Assembly: GCF_001514305.1 (NCBI RefSeq)
Contig: NZ_KQ949085.1
Span: 113,724 to 177,723 of the forward strand
DNA: 64,000 nucleotides
Direction: 5' to 3'
From: Streptomyces dysideae
Lineage (GTDB): Bacteria; Actinomycetota; Actinomycetes; Streptomycetales; Streptomycetaceae
Shown here: in pieces, positions 42,802 through 51,877 of the stretch
Position numbering within the stretch: position 1 is the stretch's first letter
How the letters are laid out: each line of letters begins with the position of its first letter
The notes under the pieces: generated by a model
Database searches by the model: none
Told to the model about the DNA's origin: nothing
The model's input: the letters and a program-made list of their open reading frames with translations, nothing else
Program-made: the position numbers and the translations under genes

Positions 42802-44832
42802 ATGACGACGACGGGGGCGGGTGAGGACATGGGGACGAACGAGCCGGGGGCGACCGGAGCGACCGGCGCGAAGGGAACGCCGGGCGCGGCGGGCGCACGT
42901 GACGGCGGCGCGGCGCTGATGGCGGAGATCCGGCGTGTCCTGGCCCGCGTCGACGCGCACGCGGCGGGCGAGACCGGCCAGGGCGCGGAGCCCGGGCAGG
43001 CCGGCGCCCCGGTGCCGACGGACGCCTCCGTCACCGAGCCCCTCGACGCCCTCGTCGCCTGCTTCGGGCTCACCCCCTTCGAACGCGACCTGATCCTCCT
43101 CACCGCCGCCGACGAACTGGACCCCACGACCGCCGCCCGCTGCGCCGCGGCCTGCGGTGATCCGCAGCGGGCGTACCCGACCTTCTCCCTCGCCCTGGCC
43201 GCACTGGCCGAGCCGCACTGGAGCGCGCTCACGCCCGTGGCGCCGTTGCGGCGGTGGCTGATCGTCGAGTTGGACGACGAGTCGCGGCTGACGACGTCAC
43301 GGCTCCGGCTCGACGAGCGCATCCTGCACTTCCTGCTGGGCTCGCCCTATCTGGACGCCCGGCTGCACGGACGCCTGCGCCGCACGCCCGTGCCGGACCG
43401 GCTGCCGCCGTCCTACGACCTGGCCGCGAGCCGGGTCGCCGAGGGCTGGACGACGGTGGCGGGCCCGGACGTGCCGCCGGTCGTCGAGGTGACCGGCGGG
43501 GATCTGCGCAGCCGCGCCGACATCGCTGCCGCGGCGGCTGCCCGTACCGGGCTCGGGGTGTACGCGATGGGCGCCGAGGACGTTCCGGCGGACCCCGCCG
43601 AGCGTGACCGGCTCGCCCGGCTCTGGCAGCGCGAGGCGATCCTGCTGCCCGCCGCGCTGCTGGTGGAGGTGGGCGCGGTGGAGCGCGACCAGCGGGCGGC
43701 CACCGAGGCGTTCCTGGCCGGGGCCGCCGTACCCGTCGTGGTGTCCAGCGAGGACCCGCTGCGCACGGACCGCCCGCACGGCGCGCGCGTGCCCGTGCCG
43801 CGTCTCGACGACGAGGAGCAACTCGCCCTCTGGGCCGACGCGTTCCACCCCGTCGCCGACCTCGACGACACCGAACTCCGCTCCCTGATCGCACAGTTCG
43901 AGCTGCCGCCGCACGTCGTGCGCTCCGCGGCCGCCACCGTACGCCGCCGACTCCCCTACGAGGACCGGCTCGACGCCGCCGAACTCGCCTGGCGGGCCGG
44001 CCTGGAGGAGGCCCGGATCGGCATGGACCAACTGGGCCGCCGTATCGAACCGCAGGCCGGCTGGGACGACCTGGTCCTGCACGATCGGCAGACGAGCGTG
44101 CTGCGCGAGATCGTCGCGCATGTCCGCCAGCGGGCGACCGTCCACCAGGAGTGGGGATTCGCGGCCACCCTGCGCCGCGGCCTGGGCGTCACCGCGATGT
44201 TCGCGGGCGGCTCCGGCACCGGCAAGACCCTGGCAGCCGAGGTCATGGCGAAGGAACTCGGCCTCGACCTGTTCGTCATCGACCTCTCGCAGGTGGTGAG
44301 CAAGTACATCGGCGAGACGGAGAAGAACCTCCGCCGCGTCTTCGACGCCGCCGAACGAGGTGGCGCGCTCCTGCTCTTCGACGAGGCCGACGCGCTGTTC
44401 GGCAAACGCAGCGAGGTCAAGGACAGCCACGACCGCTACGCCAACCTCGAAGTCAGCTACCTGCTGATGCGCATGGAGGCCTACCGGGGCCTGGCCATCC
44501 TCACCACCAACATGAAGAAGGCCCTCGACACGGCATTCCTGCGCCGCATCCGCTTCGTGGTCGACTTCCCCTTCCCGGCGGAGCACGAACGAGCCGAGAT
44601 CTGGCGGAGGGTGCTTCCGCCGCAAGCACCCGTCAAGGACATCGACGCGGACCTTCTCGCCCAACTGACCGTCGCGGGCGGCTCGATCCGCAACATCGCG
44701 CTGTCCGGCGCGTTCCTGGCCGCCGAGGAGGGCGACCGCCTGCAGATGCGGCACATGCTCGCGGCGGCCCGCACGGAGTATCTGAAGCTGGAGCGCTCCC
44801 TGACGCCGACGGAGGTCCGGGGATGGGTGTGA
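42802..44832 (+). CDS. cis15: CIS AAA+ ATPase (Cis15-like)
   Basis: 676 aa. The N-terminal half is the usual eCIS ATPase helical and winged domain. The AAA+ core is in the C-terminal 220 residues: Walker A AGGSGTGKT (about 469-477), Walker B ALLLFDEADALFGKRSE (about 520-536), sensor region ILTTNMKKALDTAFLRRIRF with the arginine finger candidates. Cis15/Afp15 ATPases are thought to help load cargo or process particles, though the exact role is unsettled. The ATG follows the cap gene by 6 bases. Confidence 0.92.
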   Translation: MTTTGAGEDMGTNEPGATGATGAKGTPGAAGARDGGAALMAEIRRVLARVDAHAAGETGQGAEPGQAGAPVPTDASVTEPLDALVACFGLTPFERDLILLTAADELDPTTAARCAAACGDPQRAYPTFSLALAALAEPHWSALTPVAPLRRWLIVELDDESRLTTSRLRLDERILHFLLGSPYLDARLHGRLRRTPVPDRLPPSYDLAASRVAEGWTTVAGPDVPPVVEVTGGDLRSRADIAAAAAARTGLGVYAMGAEDVPADPAERDRLARLWQREAILLPAALLVEVGAVERDQRAATEAFLAGAAVPVVVSSEDPLRTDRPHGARVPVPRLDDEEQLALWADAFHPVADLDDTELRSLIAQFELPPHVVRSAAATVRRRLPYEDRLDAAELAWRAGLEEARIGMDQLGRRIEPQAGWDDLVLHDRQTSVLREIVAHVRQRATVHQEWGFAATLRRGLGVTAMFAGGSGTGKTLAAEVMAKELGLDLFVIDLSQVVSKYIGETEKNLRRVFDAAERGGALLLFDEADALFGKRSEVKDSHDRYANLEVSYLLMRMEAYRGLAILTTNMKKALDTAFLRRIRFVVDFPFPAEHERAEIWRRVLPPQAPVKDIDADLLAQLTVAGGSIRNIALSGAFLAAEEGDRLQMRHMLAAARTEYLKLERSLTPTEVRGWV

Positions 44833-45122
44833 CCAGGAACTCCCGGCATGAGAATCCCCGCGAGATCCGGGTGGAGATCGGCGAACTCGCCCTGCACGGC
44901 TTCCGCGTGGACCCGGACCGGGTCTCGGCCGCGTTCGAGGACGAACTCACCCGGCTGATCCGCGTCCACGGCGTACCGATGGCGACCGACGGCGCCCTGA
45001 CCGCCGACACACTCTCCGGCCTGCCCCCACTGCCGGCCGGCCTGTCCGCCCGCCGCCTCGGCCAGGAACTGGCCCGCGCGGTGCACGAGGTCCTCAGCGG
45101 CCACGGGGAGGTGACCCGGTGA
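44823..45122 (+). CDS. Small CIS-associated protein
   Basis: 99 aa. The conserved motif is EIRVEIGELALHGFRVDPDR followed by an amphipathic helix (AAFEDELTRLIRVHG). Its ATG overlaps the ATPase stop (10 bases), and its own stop overlaps the GTG of the giant DUF4157 gene (GTGA), so it is cotranslated with both. Small proteins of this kind are common just before DUF4157 genes in actinobacterial eCIS loci. A cargo adaptor or loading chaperone is a reasonable guess, not proven. Confidence 0.68.
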   Translation: MGVTRNSRHENPREIRVEIGELALHGFRVDPDRVSAAFEDELTRLIRVHGVPMATDGALTADTLSGLPPLPAGLSARRLGQELARAVHEVLSGHGEVTR

Positions 45123-48100
45123 CCTTCCAGTCCCAGGAAGCCAGTTCCGAGCAGACGGCCGAACAGCGCCGCCGCAAGCGCAAGGAACGCACCGCCAAGT
45201 CCCGTACGCCCGAGCCCAAGGACATCGTCAGCGGCGCCGGGCAGCCTCTCGACCCCGGCATACGACGGGAGTTGGAGGAAACGCTCGGCCACGACCTGAG
45301 CCGCGTACGCCTGCACACCGGCCGCGACGCCGGACACCTCACGGACCTCCTCGGCGCGGACGCGGTCGCCGTCGGCCAGGACATCTTCTTCGCCGAGGGC
45401 ACCTTCAAGCCGGGCACCGACGAGGGCCGCCGCCTCCTCGCCCACGAACTCCTGCACACCGTCCAGAACCCGCACGGCCTCGGCACACTGCGCGCCGGGC
45501 GCGAGCTGGGCGCGGTGAGCCTGCCGCAGCAGGCCATCGAGCGGGAGGCTGAAGCGGCGGCACAGGATCTCGTACGGCAGCCGGAGCCCGGCTCCGCCGC
45601 CGAGTCGACGGAGATCGAGGAGGGCCAGGCCACGCCCGGCTGGCTGCGGTACGCCACGGCCGACGCCGACCGCCGCCGTATGGAGGAACTGGACCCGGCG
45701 ACCGTCGTCGACCGCATGGCCAACACCCTCCTGCGCTCCCTGCGCGGTGACCCGGAGGACCGGTCGGGGCGGGTGCGGTTGCAGTTGGCGCGGATGGCGC
45801 CGCAGGTGCAGGACATCGTCCTGGACCGGCTGGAGCTGCGGCTGCCGACGCCTGTGGTCGACCGGCTGTTGGAGGCCGTGGAGGAGATGGAACAGGCCGG
45901 TCCGCTGCCGTCGGAGGCCGCGGCGGCCCCGTTGGCCGTGCCTGGTGCGGTGGAGGAGGTCGAGGAGGAGCGCGAGCGGGCGTCGGGCGAGGAGCGGCAG
46001 GAGGAGGACGAGCCCGCGGACGGCCCCCGGGAGGAGGGCGACGGGCGGACCGCCCCCGCTGACGACCGGAAGGACGAGGACGCCAAGGGCCAGGAGAGCG
46101 ACGCGTCCGGCGGGCAGGGCGCTGCCAGGGACCGCGAGGAGGCGGCTGGTCGACAGCAGGAACGTTCCCAGGACCAGCAGGAGGACCGGCAGGCCTCCGG
46201 TCAGGGCGCACAGAAGGACGCCGCGGACGAGCGCAAAGACGCGGCGAGCACCGAGAAGGAGCAGAAGGAGCAGGACCAGAGCGACGAGCGGGAGGCGCAG
46301 GAGGACACGGACGGTGCGCAGGACGAGGCCGCGCCGGAACCGGAGGAGCACGCCACTGAGCAGGAGCCGCAACAGGCCGAGGCTGTCCGGGAACAGGCTC
46401 CCGCCCCGGCGGCGGTGGACCGGAGCGGTGCGGAGCCGGGAGAGAGGCCGCGCACCGCCGGTGACATCGGTACGGCCCGTACCGTGGGGGATCCGGAGAA
46501 CGAACAGGACGCCGACGACGAGCCGTTGGGGCTGGATGCGGAGTCCGCCGAGGACGACACCGAACCGGACGCCGGCGAGGAGGCGGGCGACGGCCGTGCG
46601 CCCGACGCCGACACCGCGCCGTCGGGCGAGGACTCGGCGGTCGACCCACGGCTGTTCGAGCGGCGCAAGAGGGGAGCGCCCCGTGCGCCCCTTTCGTTCT
46701 CCGATGGCCCGTCGGTTGCGGATGAGGCCCAGGACACGGCGGAACCCGAGCCCGTCCCCGACAGCGGCGCGCGCACCGACGAGGACGACGCCGAGGACCG
46801 GGCTGTCCAAGAGCTCATGGACGACATCACCGCGGGCCAGGACCCCGTGGCGGACGGGGACAGCCCGGCCGGGGCCGCGGCATCGTCGGGTCTCGGAGCG
46901 CTGGGAACGTCCATGTCGGGCACGGGCAAGGATGCGGACAGGGAGCGGTCGGAGGATGCCGAGGCCGCGCGGCGCGACGAGGAAGCACGCGCCGCCGACG
47001 GTGCCGGACAGGACACCGTGCCCGCTCCCGGTGAGGCGGCCGGGCCCGGACAGTTGGCCAAGGCGGACGAGGACGCACGTACCCAGACAGCGGGCTCGCC
47101 GTCGGGCAGTAAGGGTGCGTCGGACGGCGGGAGCCGCGGCGAAGAAGCAGGCAGGACGGCATCGGAGGCGGGCGCCTCGGGCCGGAACGGGACGGAGGCC
47201 GGCGGAGGCGGGAAGGACACGGGCCAGCAGGCCGGCAAGGGCACAAGCCAGTCCGAGAACGCCACCGGCCAGGAGGGGAAGGGAACGGACCAGGGCAAGG
47301 ACGGCACACAGTCCGCCCCCACCACGCCCCCTTCGATCGACCAGGACGTGACCGACGGCAACGGCAACGCCACGTCTCCCGGCCCCGTGACCGGCCCCGA
47401 CAAGGTCTCCGCCTCGGGACCCGCCACCGCCCCGAAACTGGCACCGGGCAACGGCCCCGCTCCCATGTCCGCCGGACCGGAGGCGAGGACCAACACTCCC
47501 AAGGCCACCGAGGCACCGGTATCCGGCGGGTCGACGGGAGGCTCGAAAGGCTCGCGCGCCCGGCCGACGGGCAGCAAACGGCAGGCGGCACGGCAGGCCG
47601 CGAAGACCGCTCGCAAGGGTGGCGGTGGCGGCGGCCGTACGGCATCCGCACCCGCACCCGTTCGGTCCGGTGGCCGTGGCGGCAGCCGTAGCGCCCCGGC
47701 CGGCGGTTCGAAGGCCAAGAAGGAGGCACCCGCCCCGGACGTCTCGAACGCCACGCCCGAGTCGGGTCTGGCGACGGCGGGATCGCTCAAGCCGCACCAG
47801 GCGTTGGAGACGCTGAAGGGCGTTGACGGCGCGGTGGGGCGTTCGGTCGAGAAGGAGCGCTCGACGCTGCGCAAGGCGCCGCCGAAGACGCAGCGGCCGT
47901 CCGGTTCACCGCGCACGGTGCCCGGCGGCCCGACGCCCGCGGCCCCCGGCACCTACACCAACGCGAAGGTCGCCCGCACCGAGGCCACAGCGGGCAGGAC
48001 ACCCGAGATCACCGGCGAACAGAAGCCGGAAGGCGAGGTCCCGGGCGCGAACGTGCCCGAGCCGAGCTGGTGGGACATCGCCCTCACCATCGGCGCCCAG

Positions 48101-51100
48101 CTGTTCGGCAAGCTCCTCAAGGAGATCCTCCCACTCGACGACCTGATCGACTCCATCCTCGGGCTGCCCACCCAGGACGAGGGACTACAGAAGGCCAAGG
48201 TGGGCGACGCCCCCCGCCTGCCCCTGGAGAACGACTCCGACCCGCAGCGCACCGACGAGCAGAGCGGCAAGCTCGACGAACGCAAGACCGAACTCCACCA
48301 GGCCGGGCGTGACGACGCGGCCCGCCCCATGGGCGAGGACCAGCTCTACCCGGACGTCCCCAAGGAGACCCTGACCGGCAAGGTGCCCGGCGGGAAGAAG
48401 AGGGGGAAAGCCGGCGGCCCGCGCTCGGTGTCCGCCGGCGTGCCCATCGAGTCCGCCTCCGCCGTCGCCGAACACGACCGCGGCCCGCAGATCCAGGCCG
48501 GCTTCACCGAGGGCCGGCAGAAGATGGGCCAGGAGCGCCAGGCCAAGGACAAGAAGGCCACGGACGACCGCAAGCAGCACGACGAGGACCTCAAGCGCGA
48601 GGTCGACGCCAGCAGCAAGAAGCAGTCCGACGCCCGCGACAAGGGCCGCACCGACATCTCCGACTCCCGCGACCAGTGGCGCAAGGAGCAGGACGACAAG
48701 GTCGCGGAGATCGACGACAAGAAGGGCAAGAAGTACGACAAAGTCCGCGAAGACGTCAAGAAGAAGGAAGAGGACACCGACAAGGACGTCGACAAGCGCA
48801 CCGAGGACGACAACAAGAAGATCGAGACGGAGCAGACCACCGCCGAGCAGGACGCGGAGAAGAAGCAGAACGAGGGCAAGGACGACGCCGACAACTGGCT
48901 CGAAGAGGCCATCGAGAAGCTGAAGGAGTTCTTCGAGGGCCTCAAGAACGCCATCAAGGGCATCTTCGAGAAGGCCCGCAAGGCCGTCACGGATCTCATC
49001 GACCAGTTCAAGCAGCAGGTCTTCAAGCTCATCGACGACGCCCGCAACTGGGTCATCGACCAGATCAACACCTTCGCCGACGCCCTGATCGCCCTCGGCG
49101 ACGAACTCCTCGCCGACTACCCGGCGATGCGCGACAAGTGGCGCAACACCATCGACGGTGCCCGCGACTGGGCCGTGCAGAAGGTCAACGAGTTCGCCGA
49201 CGCCCTCAAGGAGGTCGCCGGGAAGCTGCTCGACGGCCTGTGCGGTGCGCTGCTCGCCGGCCTCGACCTCCTGGAGACCGGACTGCTGGCGGCCGTCGAC
49301 GTCGCCGAGTTCGTCACGGTCGGCGCCCTGGAGTTCGGTGCCGCGGTCGTCCAGGGCCTCGGCGAATGGGCGGCCATCTTCAACGACATCGTCTCCGACC
49401 CCGGCGGCTGGATCAGCAAGGCGGGCGCCGCGGCCGAGACCGGCGCCAGGGATCACCTCTTCGACGAGATCAAGACCGCCGTCAAGGCCTGGTTCAACCA
49501 GAAGGTCCAGGAGATCATCGGCATCCCGATGGAGGATTTCCAGGCCCTGATCGACGGCGGCGTCACGGTCGACCAGATGGCCCAGATGGCCTGGGACGAA
49601 GCGGTACCCCAACTCCCCATCATCATCGGCGTGTTGGTCGTCGAGAAGGTCGTCGCCAAGCTCATCCCCGGCGCCGGCTGGGTGATGGCGATCATCGACG
49701 CCCTTCAGGTGGCGTGGGAAGTGCTGAGCGAGGTCCTCAACGCCTTCGGGCTCTTCATGGACTTCCTGAAGTCGGTCAAGAGCGGCAACGGCGCGCTGCC
49801 CTTCGCGAAGGCGGTCGCCGCCGGTGTCGTGGCCCTGCTCGAGATCGTCTACCAGTTCCTGATCGAGGGCGTCAGCAGGTTCATGGGCAAGGTCGCCGAG
49901 CGGCTCGGGGACATGCTGAAGAAGATCCGCACGAAGAAGGACAAGCCCGGGCAGCCGGACACCCCCGACCAGCCGTCCACGCCGAACAAACCGAAGGACG
50001 AGAAGCCGAAGGACGAGAAGCCGAGGGACGAGAAGCCGAGGGACGAGAAGCCGAGGGACGAGAAGCCGAGGGACGAGAAGCCGAGGGACGAGAAGCCGAA
50101 GGACGAGAAGCCCAAGGAGGACGACCCGTCGGCCACGAACAAGCCGGCCGACCGCCCGGCCCCGCGCAAGCCGTCCCCGGACAAGACGTCCCGCCCCCAG
50201 TCCAAGCCCCGCCCCGGCAAGCGCTCTTCCCCGGAGAAGAAGCCGCGCCCCTCGCACACGACCAGGCCGAAGAAGCGCCGCGACGACGACGAACGCCGTG
50301 AGGAGGGCCGCGACATCAACGCGGCCAGGCGGAAAGCGAAGGACGCGGAGAAGAGGACGCGCCACGAGGACCGGGACGGCCGCACCTCACGCCGTGGCCC
50401 GGCCCGTGACACGCTCCGCCCCGACCGGCGCCGTCGCGGCAGGGACCGAACGGACGAGCGCGACCGCGATCCCAGGAACACGCGCCCCGACGACAAGCGC
50501 CGCACGGACGACCGCCATCCGGACCGCGACGGCAGGGACGACCGGCGTCGTGACACCGGCCGGGATCGTGACCGCGACCGTGACCGCGACCGGGATCGCG
50601 ACCGGGACCGCGATGGGGACCGTCGTCCCGGAGACCGTCGTCCCGGAGACCGTCCCCGCCGCCGGGACCGGCGCGATGACACCACGAAGCCGGTAAACCT
50701 GCCGAAGGTGCCGTTCGCCGACGCTGACGACGGCGAGCGACACACGCTGATGTTCCACGGCCGGGGCCCGCGCGCACCGATGTACATCCACAGCACGCCG
50801 CAGGAGGTGCCGCCGTTCATGGCGGACTGGCGCAAGGACCTGGACAAGCCTGAGGCCGAGAATGACAAGGCGAAGCAGTTGGATTACGTGAACTCGGCCG
50901 AGGAGGAGTACAAGGAAGCGTTGGCGATCCAGGCGAGGATCCCGGTGGAAACCGACACGGAGAAGCGGAAGCGGGAGGCCGAGCAGAACAAGAGGGAACT
51001 GGCGCGGCAGATGAAGAAATTCGCCGGCCAGGCCCGCCATCGGCTCTACTTCGACATTCCCGAAGAACAACTCCAGCCCTTCACCAACCTCACGCTCGGC

Positions 51101-51877
51101 CCCCACGATCGGCGGCCGGACGAGGACCACGAGTCCAAGTTCATCGGCACGCCGTCGAAGACGGTCTTCGGAGGCGGCGGCCAGGACGCCAACAGGGCCC
51201 CCTTGGGACAGCCGCCCGGCTGGAGCGATGATGTGGTGAAACGGGGACTGAGCGAAGGATCTCGCTGGGTCCGTATGCACCTGCTGCCGGAGCGGATGGG
51301 CGGCAAGGCGACGGGGAACAACCTGGTGCCGGCGCGTGGTCGGGAGACGAACCAGGCTGCCCTGCGGGGCATTGAGGATGAGGCGTACAACGCGATCGGG
51401 GACACAGAAACCCTCATCTGGTATCACTCCGGTGCGAAGTTCAACCACCCCGACTGGCCTCATCTGCCGAGCTACATCTACGCGAAGTACGGCGGCTACG
51501 AAAAGGTCGGCGGAACGGGCAAGAGCCCGGACGACTGGCGGGAAAAGGGTTTGACGACGCCGTGGGACCAGAGCCCCGAGCCGATCGCCGCGAATGAGAA
51601 GACCCGCCTGTCCATCAACAGCGTTGGCGGCCCCTCCGTCCAGGTCAGGCTTCTCGGGGGCAGTCACCCGCGCCTCGCAGACCATTTCGTCAAGGCTCGC
51701 AACAAGCTGTTCGAACAAGGGGGAAGATTGACGAAGGCAGGCGGAGGGCGTCAGTTGAGGAAGATGATGCGGGACTACGCCCGGGACACCAAAATCTCCT
51801 TGGCGGGCCTGGAGCTCATGGTGGCCAACTACGAACAGTTCATTGATGAGAACGAAGTGAGCTGGACTGTGTCATGA
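45119..51877 (+). CDS. Giant DUF4157 eCIS cargo/scaffold protein with C-terminal toxin-like domain
   Basis: 2252 aa in one uninterrupted frame. Residues 38-118 form the DUF4157 eCIS core (PLDPGIRRELEETLGHDLSR) with a metalloprotease-like HELLH at 109-113. A disordered acidic and Gly/Thr/Ser-rich stretch follows to about 980. Next come a WWDIALTIGAQLFGKLLKEI helix, a highly charged coiled coil (about 1117-1260) and a long helical, partly hydrophobic section (about 1260-1600). KP[KR]DE repeats and Arg-Asp repeats (about 1623-1832) lead into a separate C-terminal domain (about 1860-2252) containing RMHLLPERMGGKATGNNLVP, with His2054. That motif resembles the histidine-centred motif of polymorphic-toxin nucleases (H...GG...NNLVP). 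The next gene overlaps its stop (ATGA) and looks like an immunity gene. DUF4157 proteins are known eCIS cargo; the scaffold might also act as a tape measure. Confidence 0.85.
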   Translation: MTFQSQEASSEQTAEQRRRKRKERTAKSRTPEPKDIVSGAGQPLDPGIRRELEETLGHDLSRVRLHTGRDAGHLTDLLGADAVAVGQDIFFAEGTFKPGTDEGRRLLAHELLHTVQNPHGLGTLRAGRELGAVSLPQQAIEREAEAAAQDLVRQPEPGSAAESTEIEEGQATPGWLRYATADADRRRMEELDPATVVDRMANTLLRSLRGDPEDRSGRVRLQLARMAPQVQDIVLDRLELRLPTPVVDRLLEAVEEMEQAGPLPSEAAAAPLAVPGAVEEVEEERERASGEERQEEDEPADGPREEGDGRTAPADDRKDEDAKGQESDASGGQGAARDREEAAGRQQERSQDQQEDRQASGQGAQKDAADERKDAASTEKEQKEQDQSDEREAQEDTDGAQDEAAPEPEEHATEQEPQQAEAVREQAPAPAAVDRSGAEPGERPRTAGDIGTARTVGDPENEQDADDEPLGLDAESAEDDTEPDAGEEAGDGRAPDADTAPSGEDSAVDPRLFERRKRGAPRAPLSFSDGPSVADEAQDTAEPEPVPDSGARTDEDDAEDRAVQELMDDITAGQDPVADGDSPAGAAASSGLGALGTSMSGTGKDADRERSEDAEAARRDEEARAADGAGQDTVPAPGEAAGPGQLAKADEDARTQTAGSPSGSKGASDGGSRGEEAGRTASEAGASGRNGTEAGGGGKDTGQQAGKGTSQSENATGQEGKGTDQGKDGTQSAPTTPPSIDQDVTDGNGNATSPGPVTGPDKVSASGPATAPKLAPGNGPAPMSAGPEARTNTPKATEAPVSGGSTGGSKGSRARPTGSKRQAARQAAKTARKGGGGGGRTASAPAPVRSGGRGGSRSAPAGGSKAKKEAPAPDVSNATPESGLATAGSLKPHQALETLKGVDGAVGRSVEKERSTLRKAPPKTQRPSGSPRTVPGGPTPAAPGTYTNAKVARTEATAGRTPEITGEQKPEGEVPGANVPEPSWWDIALTIGAQLFGKLLKEILPLDDLIDSILGLPTQDEGLQKAKVGDAPRLPLENDSDPQRTDEQSGKLDERKTELHQAGRDDAARPMGEDQLYPDVPKETLTGKVPGGKKRGKAGGPRSVSAGVPIESASAVAEHDRGPQIQAGFTEGRQKMGQERQAKDKKATDDRKQHDEDLKREVDASSKKQSDARDKGRTDISDSRDQWRKEQDDKVAEIDDKKGKKYDKVREDVKKKEEDTDKDVDKRTEDDNKKIETEQTTAEQDAEKKQNEGKDDADNWLEEAIEKLKEFFEGLKNAIKGIFEKARKAVTDLIDQFKQQVFKLIDDARNWVIDQINTFADALIALGDELLADYPAMRDKWRNTIDGARDWAVQKVNEFADALKEVAGKLLDGLCGALLAGLDLLETGLLAAVDVAEFVTVGALEFGAAVVQGLGEWAAIFNDIVSDPGGWISKAGAAAETGARDHLFDEIKTAVKAWFNQKVQEIIGIPMEDFQALIDGGVTVDQMAQMAWDEAVPQLPIIIGVLVVEKVVAKLIPGAGWVMAIIDALQVAWEVLSEVLNAFGLFMDFLKSVKSGNGALPFAKAVAAGVVALLEIVYQFLIEGVSRFMGKVAERLGDMLKKIRTKKDKPGQPDTPDQPSTPNKPKDEKPKDEKPRDEKPRDEKPRDEKPRDEKPRDEKPKDEKPKEDDPSATNKPADRPAPRKPSPDKTSRPQSKPRPGKRSSPEKKPRPSHTTRPKKRRDDDERREEGRDINAARRKAKDAEKRTRHEDRDGRTSRRGPARDTLRPDRRRRGRDRTDERDRDPRNTRPDDKRRTDDRHPDRDGRDDRRRDTGRDRDRDRDRDRDRDRDRDGDRRPGDRRPGDRPRRRDRRDDTTKPVNLPKVPFADADDGERHTLMFHGRGPRAPMYIHSTPQEVPPFMADWRKDLDKPEAENDKAKQLDYVNSAEEEYKEALAIQARIPVETDTEKRKREAEQNKRELARQMKKFAGQARHRLYFDIPEEQLQPFTNLTLGPHDRRPDEDHESKFIGTPSKTVFGGGGQDANRAPLGQPPGWSDDVVKRGLSEGSRWVRMHLLPERMGGKATGNNLVPARGRETNQAALRGIEDEAYNAIGDTETLIWYHSGAKFNHPDWPHLPSYIYAKYGGYEKVGGTGKSPDDWREKGLTTPWDQSPEPIAANEKTRLSINSVGGPSVQVRLLGGSHPRLADHFVKARNKLFEQGGRLTKAGGGRQLRKMMRDYARDTKISLAGLELMVANYEQFIDENEVSWTVS
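49988..50107 (+). repeat. Eight tandem 15-base units encoding KP[KR]DE
   Basis: Eight in-frame copies of a unit near AAGCCGAGGGACGAG, two starting copies with AAG instead of AGG and one changed at the end; a ninth is degenerate. It lies in the giant DUF4157 gene between the helical scaffold and the basic linker. Tandem units like this can change copy number by slippage and would alter the linker length. Confidence 0.85.
50561..50614 (+). repeat. Arg-Asp dipeptide repeat region
   Basis: Nine consecutive Arg-Asp pairs encoded by mixed CGN-GAY codons, followed by two near-identical RRPGD units (CGTCGTCCCGGAGAC twice). The synonymous variation argues that the protein pattern is under selection rather than being a fresh DNA expansion. 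It lies just before the toxin-like domain of the giant DUF4157 protein. Confidence 0.75.

Noticed and set aside
44633..47797. A 1054-codon minus-strand open frame opposite the ATPase and DUF4157 genes
   Set aside because: It is fully opposite genes with strong family signatures; high G/C content produces long antisense frames, and this one is dominated by Arg/Leu/Gly and lacks a domain.
49988..50107. Tandem short repeats as a possible CRISPR array
   Set aside because: Units are contiguous 15-mers without spacers and lie within a translated protein repeat.
48185..50365. A 726-codon minus-strand frame opposite the helical scaffold
   Set aside because: Low-complexity Leu/Val/Asp composition mirrors the charged coiled coil on the real strand; no recognisable protein family.
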